Source of the DNA: Corynebacterium sp. 122RC1
GTDB taxonomy: Bacteria; Actinomycetota; Actinomycetes; Mycobacteriales; Mycobacteriaceae
Direction of reading: 5' to 3'
DNA: 64,000 nt
Assembly: GCF_024580955.1 (NCBI RefSeq)
Contig: NZ_JANIKD010000009.1
Location: 29,240-93,239 of the forward strand
Part shown: positions 17,839 through 25,801 of the stretch, in pieces
How the letters are laid out: each line of letters starts with the position of its first letter
How positions within the stretch are numbered: position 1 is the first letter of the stretch
Notes under the pieces: generated by a model
Seen by the model: only the letters and a program-made list of their open reading frames with translations
Databases searched by the model: none
Told to the model about the DNA's origin: nothing
Translations under genes and position numbers: made by a program

Positions 17839-19050
17839 ATGGCGCAGCACACCTCCCCACACACGAATGGCGCATCACCGCAGGATGTGGTGATTATCGG
17901 TGCCGCACGAACCCCCTTTGGGCGCCTGCTCGGCGGGCTGAGCTCGTTTCCCGCAACGGAACTCGGCGGGTTTGCAATCCGCGGTGCCCTGGAGCGCGCG
18001 GGCGTGGAGGGAAGTGAAGTAGACGCGGTGATCATGGGGCAGGTGTTGCAGGCTGGCGTTGGCCAAAACCCCGCCAAGCAGGCGGCACTCGCCGGTGGTG
18101 TACGCGAGGAAGCGCACACCAACACGGTGAACAAAGTGTGCCTTTCGGGGCTCACCTCAGTGATTGATGCCACGCGCATGATCCGCTGCGGCGAGGCAAC
18201 AATCGTGGTTGCAGGAGGCATGGAATCCATGAGCAACGCCCCTCACCTGGCCCAGGTGCGCGGCGGGGTGAAATTCGGCAGCGCCTCCCTGGTGGACCAC
18301 ATGGAATACGACGCCCTCACCTCCGCCAACATGGGCAACTCCATGGGCGCTCTGAGCGAGCACTACAACCAAGAATTCCCCGTCACCCGCGAAGAACAAG
18401 ACCACGTTGCCGCGCTCTCCCACCAGCGTGCTGCCGCCGCAGACCTCTCCGCGGAGATCGTCCCAGTGAGCGTACACACCCGCAAGGGGAAGGTGACCGT
18501 GTCCGCCGATGAAGGCGTGCGCCCAGACACCACCGCAGAAACCCTCGCCGGCCTGCGCCCAGCCTTCGCGCCCGAGGGCACTATCACCGCGGGAAACGCT
18601 TCCCAAATCACCGACGGCGCCGCGGCACTCGTGCTCACCACTCGCGAGGAGGCGCAGCGTCGGAACGCCCCGATCCTTGCCGTGGTGCGTGCCCCTGGAC
18701 AAATTGCGGGACCCCACCACGCGCTGCAAGACAAGCCCGCTAAGGCGATCCAACAGGCGCTGACACGCCAGGGTTGGGAGGTCCGTGACCTCGACCTCGT
18801 GGAAATCAACGAGGCCTTCGCCGTTGTGTCCATACATTCCGCCCGAATGCTCGGCCTTGAACCTGAAGACGTGAATATGCGCGGCGGCGCCATTGCCCTC
18901 GGCCACCCGGTTGGTGCCTCCGGTGCGCGCCTGGCACTTCACGCCGCATTGCAGCTCGGTGCAGGCAAAGCCAGCCGCGCGGCCGTTGCACTGTGTGGCG
19001 GCGGCGGGCAGGGAGAAGCCCTACTCCTTGAGGCGGACAGCTGCGGATAG
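17839..19050 (+). CDS. acetyl-CoA acetyltransferase (thiolase)
   Basis: Protein of 403 aa with the three thiolase signatures: the nucleophilic Cys at about 101 in NKVCLSGL, EINEAFAVVSIHS near 340, and ALGHPVGASGAR followed by the second active Cys in CGGGGQGEA near the C-terminus. It condenses or cleaves acyl-CoA thioesters. The ATG at 17839 has GGAAAGGA 10 nt upstream; an upstream GTG-type extension is unlikely. It leads a gene set with a hydrolase pseudogene and an enoyl-CoA hydratase, and a TetR gene follows. An imperfect palindrome ACTGAACAGT lies about 75 nt upstream and could be its operator. Confidence 0.9.
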   Translation: MAQHTSPHTNGASPQDVVIIGAARTPFGRLLGGLSSFPATELGGFAIRGALERAGVEGSEVDAVIMGQVLQAGVGQNPAKQAALAGGVREEAHTNTVNKVCLSGLTSVIDATRMIRCGEATIVVAGGMESMSNAPHLAQVRGGVKFGSASLVDHMEYDALTSANMGNSMGALSEHYNQEFPVTREEQDHVAALSHQRAAAADLSAEIVPVSVHTRKGKVTVSADEGVRPDTTAETLAGLRPAFAPEGTITAGNASQITDGAAALVLTTREEAQRRNAPILAVVRAPGQIAGPHHALQDKPAKAIQQALTRQGWEVRDLDLVEINEAFAVVSIHSARMLGLEPEDVNMRGGAIALGHPVGASGARLALHAALQLGAGKASRAAVALCGGGGQGEALLLEADSCG

Positions 19051-19072
19051 CTGCGGAGAAAGGGGAGAAGCA

Positions 19073-19623
19073 ATGCGAGCACGTGAAGCAGAAGTGGCAG
19101 AAGTACTGGTGGAAACTCGAGGAACCGCCGGAATCATCACGTTGAATCGCCCGAAAGCGCTCAATGCGCTGGTCGAATCCGCGGCAGAGGTGGACGCAAT
19201 CTTGGCAGAGTACGCTGCCGATCCCGGCGAGGCGTTCTCGGGTCAAGTGGACCGCATTGAAGCTGCATACCAGGGGCAGACCGTGGCCGAGATTTTGGCG
19301 GCGCTGGATGCGGAGGAAGCTGACTTTGCTGCGGATGCTGCCAAGCGGATTCGTTGGAACAGCCCCACTGCCTGCGTGCTCACCTTGGCCTACATTTGCC
19401 GTGCCACCAACTTCACTTTGCGTGAGGCGCTCGAGCATGAATTCGCGGTGTCCAACAACATGCACGCCCACCCGGATTTTGTGGAAGGGGTGCGTGCCCA
19501 GATCATTGACAAAGACCGCAACCCCAAGTAGACCCCGCGGAACTGGAAAAAGTGGACGCCCAGCAGATTGAACGCCTCCTCGGGTCGTTGCACGCCACAG
19601 ACATTGAGCCACTCAGGCTGTAA
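19073..19623 (+). pseudogene. remnant of a 3-hydroxyisobutyryl-CoA hydrolase / crotonase gene
   Basis: The first about 30 codons read like a crotonase N-terminus ([18 protein letters not shown]), then jump straight to the family C-terminal region (AEYAADPGEAF, RWNSPTACVLTLAYICRATN, DFVEGVRAQIIDKDRNPK). About 170-180 residues carrying the oxyanion hole and catalytic residues are missing. A stop TAG at 19529-19531 then interrupts the gene, and a +2 frame continues with 30 family-like codons (DPAELEKVDAQQIERLLG) to TAA at 19621-19623, so there is also a frameshift near 19530. A good SD (GGGGAG) remains. Compare the intact paralogue at 9837. Confidence 0.8.
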
Positions 19624-19689
19624 GCACCAAGCAAGCCTCAAGCGAGCACCAAGCGAACATCAAGCAAGCCTCAAGCGAAAAGGATCATC

Positions 19690-20466
19690 ATGAGCAACTT
19701 TGAAAACATCCTCACCGAAACCAAAGGCCGCGTGGGAATCATTACCCTCAACCGCCCGAAGGCCCTCAACGCGCTCAACGAGGCAACCATGAATGAGGTT
19801 GTCCAAGCGGGCCGCTCGTTTGATGCAGACCCAGGCATTGGATGCATCATCCTCACCGGCTCCGAAAAGGCCTTCGCCGCGGGCGCGGACATCAAAGAGA
19901 TGGCCTCCAAATCTGCCACGGAAATGTTTGTGAGTGACTGGTTTGCCAAATGGGATGAGTTTACCCGCCTGCGCACACCGGTGATCGCCGCCGTTTCCGG
20001 CTACGCCCTAGGTGGGGGCTGTGAGCTGGCGATGATGTGCGATTTCATCATTGCTGCAGATAATGCGAAGTTCGGTCAACCAGAAATCAACCTGGGTGTG
20101 CTGCCGGGGATGGGTGGTAGCCAGCGGCTCACCCGAGCCGTGGGCAAATCCAAAGCCATGGACATGTGCCTTACCGGGCGCATGATGGGCGCGGAAGAAG
20201 CAGAGTCCGCAGGGCTGGTGTCCAGGGTTGTGGGCGTGGCCGATCTCATGGACACCGCTCTGGAGGCCGCCACGCTCATTGCATCCAAGTCCTTGGTGGC
20301 TTCCTACATGGTGAAAGAAGCAGTGAACGCTGCCTTTGAGACCACACTCGGCCAAGGGCTGCAGTTCGAACGCCGCTTGTTCCACTCCGTATTTGCGTCT
20401 GAAGACCAAACGGAAGGTATGGCGGCATTTGTGGAAAAGCGCGACCCTGATTTCCAGCATCGCTGA
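19690..20466 (+). CDS. enoyl-CoA hydratase
   Basis: Crotonase of 258 aa, the normal length. Oxyanion-hole motifs: [12 protein letters not shown] (near 60) and [15 protein letters not shown] (near 106). The catalytic Glu pair fits the Glu in CELAM and the Glu in [15 protein letters not shown]. It hydrates 2-enoyl-CoA in fatty-acid or amino-acid breakdown. AAAGGATC precedes the ATG. It follows the pseudogene by 66 bp, and the two share a near-identical opening stretch ([14 protein letters not shown]), so the two may once have worked in one pathway with the thiolase. Confidence 0.9.
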   Translation: MSNFENILTETKGRVGIITLNRPKALNALNEATMNEVVQAGRSFDADPGIGCIILTGSEKAFAAGADIKEMASKSATEMFVSDWFAKWDEFTRLRTPVIAAVSGYALGGGCELAMMCDFIIAADNAKFGQPEINLGVLPGMGGSQRLTRAVGKSKAMDMCLTGRMMGAEEAESAGLVSRVVGVADLMDTALEAATLIASKSLVASYMVKEAVNAAFETTLGQGLQFERRLFHSVFASEDQTEGMAAFVEKRDPDFQHR

Positions 20467-20615
20467 TTGCTTGCTGCTCAATTTGATTCTTCGCGCCGCT
20501 CCTGAGAGAACTCCACGAGGTCACCATTGGCGGCGCGAATGGTGTTGAGTAGGGCAAAAAGTTGGAGGTTTTCTGCGCTGCTTTCAAGAGGATTCAACGG
20601 CGAAAATGAGAGCGC

Positions 20616-21218
20616 CTAGGGTGCTGGCGGCGTGCTTAATCCGTTGCGTATGAGGGTGTCCAGTGCCGCGTATGCCTCGGTGACACTAGCCAAGTGGAGG
20701 TAATCGCCTTGCTGGATGTGTTCCATTGTGTGGCCAACGAATGCTGCAATAAGGTGTGTGTCTACGGCCTGGAACTCTCCGCGGATCACGCCTTCTTCCA
20801 AGAGGTTGCGGATGGTTTCAATAGCTGCTTTGGTGTTGTGATCGTAGACTTTCTTGCCAACCTCGGTAGCGATGAGATCCTGCATGAATGCTGGTGATGC
20901 CGGCTGCAGCGCAGAGTTGATCGCCCGGAAATAATCCTGCAGCTTTGCAGGCACCGGTTTGTTTCCACCGAGCGCCAAGTGTGTGCGCTGGGTGAGCTCC
21001 TTGAAGAAACTCACCAAGACGCGGTAGACGATCTCATTTTTCGTGTTTCCCAGGCTGTAGATCGTTGATTTGGAGCATTGGTACTTGCTTGCCGCGTGGT
21101 CGATGGTGAAGTCTGGAATGTTGGAAGTCAGCAGCAACGCCCTGGTGGTTTCCACTGTGTCCACTGCGGTCATCTCCGGGATTACCGGATCTTCCTCCGG
21201 CGGGTTGTCCATTACCAT
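20616..21218 (-). CDS. TetR-family transcriptional regulator
   Basis: About 200 aa. The helix-turn-helix reads FTIDHAASKYQCSKSTIYSLGNTKNEIV, a somewhat divergent TetR DNA-binding domain, followed by an all-helical ligand domain. It probably controls the neighbouring acyl-CoA genes. The start is uncertain: ATG 21218 has AAGGG 7 nt upstream, ATG 21212 is next, and ATG 21173 would give the normal short TetR N-arm but has GGAG touching it. Codons before 21173 are antisense to the remnant of a GntP permease, so the longer N-terminus may be an accident of rearrangement. Confidence 0.75.
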   Translation of the reverse strand: MVMDNPPEEDPVIPEMTAVDTVETTRALLLTSNIPDFTIDHAASKYQCSKSTIYSLGNTKNEIVYRVLVSFFKELTQRTHLALGGNKPVPAKLQDYFRAINSALQPASPAFMQDLIATEVGKKVYDHNTKAAIETIRNLLEEGVIRGEFQAVDTHLIAAFVGHTMEHIQQGDYLHLASVTEAYAALDTLIRNGLSTPPAP

Positions 21219-21477
21219 GCAAACCCTTGGCGAGCAGCTCGCGCAATTGGCCGCCGAACAGGGGATTAGCCTGGAGCTTATGCACAGGGTCACCGCGATG
21301 GCCTCGGTGAGCTTTGATTCCCTGCCGCACAACGGCGCGGTGCTCACCATGCTCATGGTGTGTGGCATGACGCACCGCCTAAGCTACAAGGACGTTGCCA
21401 TGGTCACCGTGGCAATCCCACTGGCCACCTTGTTCATCATGCTGGGGCTGAACGCGGTGATCCCGGGGCTCAGCTAG
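21172..21477 (+). pseudogene. C-terminal fragment of a GntP-family permease
   Basis: An open frame of about 101 codons reads ITGSSSGGLSITMQTLGEQL, HRVTAMASVSFDSLPHNGAV and GMTHRLSYKDVAMVTV, which matches the last quarter of GntP-type gluconate/hydroxy-acid permeases including the final membrane segment. Everything upstream (about 350 residues) is gone; sequence left of 21172 instead codes on the other strand for the TetR protein. The stop TAG (21475-21477) overlaps the prfC stop on the opposite strand. Confidence 0.75.
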
Positions 21478-23108
21478 TCAGCAACCATTGGGAACAGCTC
21501 AAACTCGGGGTGTTCCTTTTCGATGAACGCCAGCTTCCACTTATCGCCAAACAGTGCCACGAGCTGCCCATCGGTGCGGGTGAAGATCTCCACCCCGCGC
21601 TGCTTGGCCAGCTCTGGTGCTGTTTCTGCGGTGGTCTTGCGGGCCACGGAGTAGGGGATTGGGTCCGCGACCGTCTCCACGTTGTATTCATTTTCCATGC
21701 GCGCCATCATGACCTCGAACTGCATGGGGCCCACCGCTGCCATCACGGGAGCAGCGTCACCACGGGCGTCGTTACGCAGGATCTGCACCACGCCTTCCGC
21801 CGCAAGCTGATCCAGTGCCTTGCGGAACTGCTTGTATTTGCCCAGGCTCTTGGCCCGTAGGGTCCGGAAGTGCTCGGGGGCGAACTGCGGCATTGGCGGG
21901 AATTGCACCTTTTTGCCTGCAAAGATGGTGTCACCAGGAGCAAGCGATCCGGCGTTGACCAGGCCCACGATGTCCCCCGGGTAGGCGGTTTCCACGGTCG
22001 AGCGAGTGCGCCCGAACACGGTCAGCGCGTATTTTGTGGAGAAGCTACGCCCCGACTGCGCGTGCGTCACCTGCATCCCGCGGTCAAATTCCCCGGACAC
22101 CACACGCATGAACGCCAGCGAGTCACGGTGATTCTTATCCATGCCGGCCTGCACCTTGAACACAACGCCGGAGAAGTCACCGGTGACCTCACGCTGTTCA
22201 TCAATGGCGCTTGTCGACGCGGCCACCGCTTCCTCATCCGAAGCGCGTCCGGCGGGTGCGGGTGCGAGCTCACACAGGGTATCGAGGATTTGGTGCACAC
22301 CGAAGTTCAGCATGGCGGAGGCGAAAATCAAGGGGGAAGTCACACACTCCAGGAAGAGCTGCTGGTCGTGCACGGCGCCGTCGGCAGCAAGAAGTTCAGC
22401 CTCCTCAACGGCAGTTTCCCAGGCCTCGCCTTCCCTCTCCGAAGCCTGATCGGGGGAGTAGTGCTCTTCGGGGGCGATGGTGGAACCGCCCGCGGTGCGC
22501 AAGAAGTGGATGTACTGGTCCGTCTCCCCGTCCGGGTTGATGTGGGCGAGGCCGCGGAAATCGCCGGCGTCGCCCACTGGCCAATACAGCGGGGTGGGTT
22601 GCAGGCCAATTTCGGAGACGATCTCATCCACCAACTCCAAGGGAGTGCGGCCAGGGCGGTCCCACTTGTTGATCACCGTCACGATTGGCAGGCCACGGGC
22701 CTTGCACACCCGGAACAGCTTGAGGGTTTGGGGCTCGAGGCCCTTGGCGGCGTCGATGAGCATCACCGCAGCGTCTACTGCGGTGAGTACGCGGTAGGTG
22801 TCTTCAGAGAAGTCGGCGTGGCCTGGGGTGTCCACCAGGTTGATCATGTAGGGCTCGCCGGTATGCCCCTCAGGGGCGTACTCGAACTGCAGGGCGGAGG
22901 AAGCGATGGAGATACCGCGGTCCTTTTCCATCTCCATCCAGTCAGAAACCGTGGCCTTGCGCCCAGCCTTGCCGTGCACCGCGCCAGCCTCTGAGATCAC
23001 ATGGGCGTGCAGCGCCAGGGCCTCTGTCAGCGTGGATTTACCGGCGTCTGGGTGGGCGATCACGGCAAATGTACGGCGGCGGGAAGCCTCAGCGGCAAGG
23101 TTACTCAT
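21474..23108 (-). CDS. prfC: peptide chain release factor 3
   Basis: Translational GTPase of 544 aa that recycles RF1 and RF2 from the ribosome. Motifs: G1 AHPDAGKST (about 19), switch region GRKATVSDWMEMEKDRGISI with the RF3-specific DWMEME, G3 VDTPGHADF, and G4 NKWDR. The C-terminal domains include FEVMMARMENEYNVE. ATG 23108 is chosen over a TTG two codons earlier; no strong ribosome site is seen for either. It lies 12 nt after the pth stop, so the two genes probably share a transcript. Confidence 0.95.
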   Translation of the reverse strand: MSNLAAEASRRRTFAVIAHPDAGKSTLTEALALHAHVISEAGAVHGKAGRKATVSDWMEMEKDRGISIASSALQFEYAPEGHTGEPYMINLVDTPGHADFSEDTYRVLTAVDAAVMLIDAAKGLEPQTLKLFRVCKARGLPIVTVINKWDRPGRTPLELVDEIVSEIGLQPTPLYWPVGDAGDFRGLAHINPDGETDQYIHFLRTAGGSTIAPEEHYSPDQASEREGEAWETAVEEAELLAADGAVHDQQLFLECVTSPLIFASAMLNFGVHQILDTLCELAPAPAGRASDEEAVAASTSAIDEQREVTGDFSGVVFKVQAGMDKNHRDSLAFMRVVSGEFDRGMQVTHAQSGRSFSTKYALTVFGRTRSTVETAYPGDIVGLVNAGSLAPGDTIFAGKKVQFPPMPQFAPEHFRTLRAKSLGKYKQFRKALDQLAAEGVVQILRNDARGDAAPVMAAVGPMQFEVMMARMENEYNVETVADPIPYSVARKTTAETAPELAKQRGVEIFTRTDGQLVALFGDKWKLAFIEKEHPEFELFPMVAD

Positions 23109-23119
23109 AGCCAATAAGG

Positions 23120-23746
23120 TTAGCGCATGCTGTGAATAACATGCTGCGCCCGCTGCAACCCCTCAGTAACCACGATGTTTGCGGCCTCCACGCTGCGGGC
23201 AACCAGGGTGGCGTCGTGAGGGATTTCCCCCAGCACCCAGTCGATGATCGGCTCGCCCTTTGGCGGACGCCCGATGCCCATCTTGATTCGCACGTAGTCC
23301 CTCGTGCCCAACTCTGCGCTGGTGGATTTGAGGCCGTTGTGCCCGTTCTCGTTGCCGCCCGCTTTCACCCGCACGGTGCCAGCCGGGATGTCCAGCTCAT
23401 CGTGGAGCACCACAATGTTACTCGCGGGGATGTTCCACTTGCGCGCCAGAGCAGCCACTGCCTCGCCGGAATTGTTCATGAACGTGGTGGAACGGACCAG
23501 CGCCACGGGAACCTCGCCGATAGTTTTGCGCACCACCAGGGCTTTGGTGCCGGACACTGGCTGCCACTCAAGGGTGCGCATCGCGTCCGTTGCCCAATAG
23601 CCCACGTTATGGCGGGTTTGGGCGTACTTTTCGCCGGGGTTGCCAAGGCCCACGATGAGCCACTGCGGGTCTGGCTGCGGCCCAGCGGCCTGGGTATTAG
23701 GCGTCTTTCGGAAACGTGCAGCGATGCGATTCAGGAACTCAAACAC
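23120..23746 (-). CDS. pth: peptidyl-tRNA hydrolase (first copy)
   Basis: Protein of 208 aa with Pth motifs GLGNPGEKYAQTRHNVG (catalytic His), STTFMNNSGEAV, VLHDELDIPAGTVRVKAGG and NGHNGLKS. It releases peptides from peptidyl-tRNA in the cytosol. The GTG start at 23746 is chosen because the frame runs open further upstream by chance, while TAGGAT lies 7 nt before the GTG, fitting a leaderless mRNA. The first eight codons and 25 bp upstream are one copy of a 48-bp direct repeat whose twin lies 2,030 bp away, on the far side of an AbiE cassette. A second pth is at 28.0 kb. Confidence 0.9.
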   Translation of the reverse strand: MFEFLNRIAARFRKTPNTQAAGPQPDPQWLIVGLGNPGEKYAQTRHNVGYWATDAMRTLEWQPVSGTKALVVRKTIGEVPVALVRSTTFMNNSGEAVAALARKWNIPASNIVVLHDELDIPAGTVRVKAGGNENGHNGLKSTSAELGTRDYVRIKMGIGRPPKGEPIIDWVLGEIPHDATLVARSVEAANIVVTEGLQRAQHVIHSMR

Positions 23747-23771
23747 GCACTCGATCCTATACTCAACGTTC
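23724..23771. repeat. 48-bp direct repeat, left copy (boundary of AbiE cassette)
   Basis: ATGCGATT, one variable base, then 39 identical bases through CTATACTCAACGTTC, matching 25754-25801 with a single mismatch (23732 C, 25762 A). Similarity continues loosely for about 10 more bases. The copy covers the start of pth and its -10 region. Confidence 0.9.
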
Positions 23772-23963
23772 TCGGGCACCACCTGAGGGGCGTCATCGAA
23801 AGGTGCTGGGCTTTGGCGGGATTTGGGGAGTTTGGGCCAGCCAGAATCGAGATTGTTCTTGAGAGCTCTTAATATTGGCACCTCATAGGTTCTTTATTTG
23901 TATGGACTAAGATGATACAAATGAAGAAACGTTGCGTTCTTGGTCGTTGAGGAGCTGGAGCAA

Positions 23964-24740
23964 ATGAAGTCACTTGAAGTGTTGTACTTCTTAGAATCCT
24001 TGGCCTCGGATCAGTGGGGAATCATTACGACTGCCCAAGCTAAACGTGCAGGTGTTTCGAGGTTGCACATGAGCAATATGGCCGAAAGGGGAATCCTTAC
24101 GCGGGTTCGACGAGGGGTCTACCTGCTTCCGTCCGCGCAATTTGGGCCAGTAACGGATCTGCGTGCCGCTTGGGTGTCTTTGGAGCAGCAAAAACTTGCG
24201 GTGGAGCGCATTGATTCGCACAACAACGTCGCTGTGTCCCACGAATCCGCCGCCTTTGTCCACCAGATTGGTGACTTCATTCCCGAAAGGCACCAATTTT
24301 CAGCCAGCTTGCGTAAACAAACAGGGCAAAAAGACATCAAGTTGTATTGCAACCGGATTTTGCGATCCGAAGAAGTGGTGCTGATAAATGGGCTCCCTGT
24401 GACCTCTGTCGTGCGAACAGTTGCAGACCTAGCCTCTGCAAAAATTGAGCTCAATTACTTGGCGACTCTCGTCATTGAGGCACTTCGCAAAGAGGGTGTA
24501 CGCATGCGGAAACTCGCCGAGGCTTTAGACCCATCGGCCGATCACTATGGATTCCACTCCGGATTGGACCTCATCCATGCGTGCCAAGACGTGGCTGAAT
24601 CTGATGAGGACCGAGAAGAGAGGCTGTATCGAGCGTTTTCTCGAGTGGATTTTGAATCGATGTACGTGCCAAACCCACCTTTGATTCACCGTGGATTGCC
24701 GGGTATGGACGTACATTCCCGACAGCGAGTAACAGCTTAA
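23964..24740 (+). CDS. abiEi: type IV toxin-antitoxin AbiEi-family antitoxin
   Basis: Protein of 258 aa beginning with a winged-helix AbiEi_4-type domain: GIITTAQAKRAGVSRLHMSNMAERGILTRVRRGVYLLPS (split here across residues 20-60; key residues Gly-Val-Ser, Leu, Arg-Arg-Gly-Val-Tyr). The rest holds AVSHESAAFVHQIGD and VTSVVRTVADLAS typical of AbiEi antitoxins, which repress their operon and neutralise the AbiEii nucleotidyltransferase. ATG 23964 has GGAG about 8 nt upstream. The frame is intact while the toxin partner 26 bp downstream carries a stop. Base composition is visibly A+T-richer than the flanking housekeeping genes. Confidence 0.85.
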   Translation: MKSLEVLYFLESLASDQWGIITTAQAKRAGVSRLHMSNMAERGILTRVRRGVYLLPSAQFGPVTDLRAAWVSLEQQKLAVERIDSHNNVAVSHESAAFVHQIGDFIPERHQFSASLRKQTGQKDIKLYCNRILRSEEVVLINGLPVTSVVRTVADLASAKIELNYLATLVIEALRKEGVRMRKLAEALDPSADHYGFHSGLDLIHACQDVAESDEDREERLYRAFSRVDFESMYVPNPPLIHRGLPGMDVHSRQRVTA

Positions 24741-24766
24741 AGGTTTGCTGGATTAGGAAATACACC

Positions 24767-25714
24767 ATGGCGAAGAAACGGGACGCTTTTGACGATCATC
24801 TGCTACTTCGCAATTGGCAGAGGAGTGTTGCTCACCGGGTTGCTGACCTTGCACACAAGCAAGGGCGAGCAAAGGACAGCATCCAATTTCAGATGGTCTT
24901 TGAGTGTTTCCTGAGTCGCATCTTCGCAGAACCTTCCACTGACTGGGTTCTCAAAGGTGGCACGGCCCTCCTCATGAGGAACGGGTCTGGCCGATTCACA
25001 AAGGATATCGATCTTGCTCACGGCGCAACCTGGGGAGGTGCCGAGGAAATAGCCATTTAGCTGCAAAGTCTACTGAAACGAGGAGGAAAAGACCCTTTCC
25101 GGTTTCAAGTAATAGGTGCGAATTCTCGGGGTTGGGGTGTTGAAACTGGGTACGGTAATCCTTCAATTGCCGTAACCCTTGGAGCCTATTTAGGCATCGG
25201 GTTATTCTATTCCTTTCGAATCGATGTGACTCCGGGACGCCACACTCAACTACCGCCCGAAACTGTGGAAATTGATCCGCTACTTAATCGGGTAACTAAA
25301 GAGAAAGGATATAAACCGTTTCGGATATTGGTTACTCCGATTGAGGCCCACCTTGCAGACAAAATTTGCGCAATGCGGGAATCTCACCATGGCATCGAAA
25401 GCACCCGTTTCCATGATCTGGCAGACTTCATTGAGATTATTCGAACCCAGGATTTCCTTGCTGAAAAACTCCTTCGGATCCTCGCTCACGAGGTGAAACG
25501 GCGTGGAATCGACTGGCCTCAGCAGATTTCATCACCAGGAAAGAGTTGGGAAAATGGTTTTTCCCGAAAAGCATCGTCTTATGGGATCCTTCCAGAGAAT
25601 TTGCACAATCTCGAGGAGGCCCTGGCATTTGCAGGAAATTGCTTGAACCAGGTATTGCAAAGAAAACTGGTGGACGGCAAGTGGTATCACAGCACTGGTT
25701 GTTGGGAAGTGTAG
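24767..25714 (+). pseudogene. abiEii: AbiEii-family nucleotidyltransferase toxin, interrupted by an in-frame TAG
   Basis: Reads as one 316-codon frame broken by a single TAG at 25058-25060 (codon 98); the frame continues cleanly afterwards to 25714, so this is a nonsense change and not a frameshift. Before the stop are the nucleotidyltransferase motifs LKGGTALLMR and RFTKDIDL (GGT and DxD). After it come PIEAHLADKICAM and RFHDLADFIEI, also typical of AbiEii/AbiGii toxins. The context IAI-stop-LQSLLKR suggests an original CAG or GAG. Without readthrough the product lacks the C-terminal two thirds and is probably inactive. The upstream antitoxin is intact. Confidence 0.85.
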
Positions 25715-25753
25715 CCATCTGGTGTCTGTAAGACTTCTCGATTGTTCCTATCC

Positions 25754-25801
25754 ATGCGATTAAGGAACTCAAACACGCACTCGATCCTATACTCAACGTT
25801 C
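25754..25801. repeat. 48-bp direct repeat, right copy (boundary of AbiE cassette)
   Basis: Second copy of the repeat at 23724-23771. Here it sits directly before the ATG (25802) of the flavin oxidoreductase gene and supplies its -10 hexamer TATACT (25788-25793). It also holds a copy of the pth 5' end in the opposite orientation that no longer leads into pth. Confidence 0.9.
25788..25793 (+). promoter_or_regulatory. -10 of the flavin oxidoreductase gene (leaderless)
   Basis: TATACT, 8 nt before the ATG at 25802, inside the right 48-bp repeat. The identical hexamer in the left repeat (23758-23763) now points into the AbiE cassette. Confidence 0.6.

Noticed and set aside
20480..20615. Extra 40-codon reading after the TetR stop, in the same frame
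   Set aside because: The TetR protein already has normal length and nothing matches the extension; likely chance.
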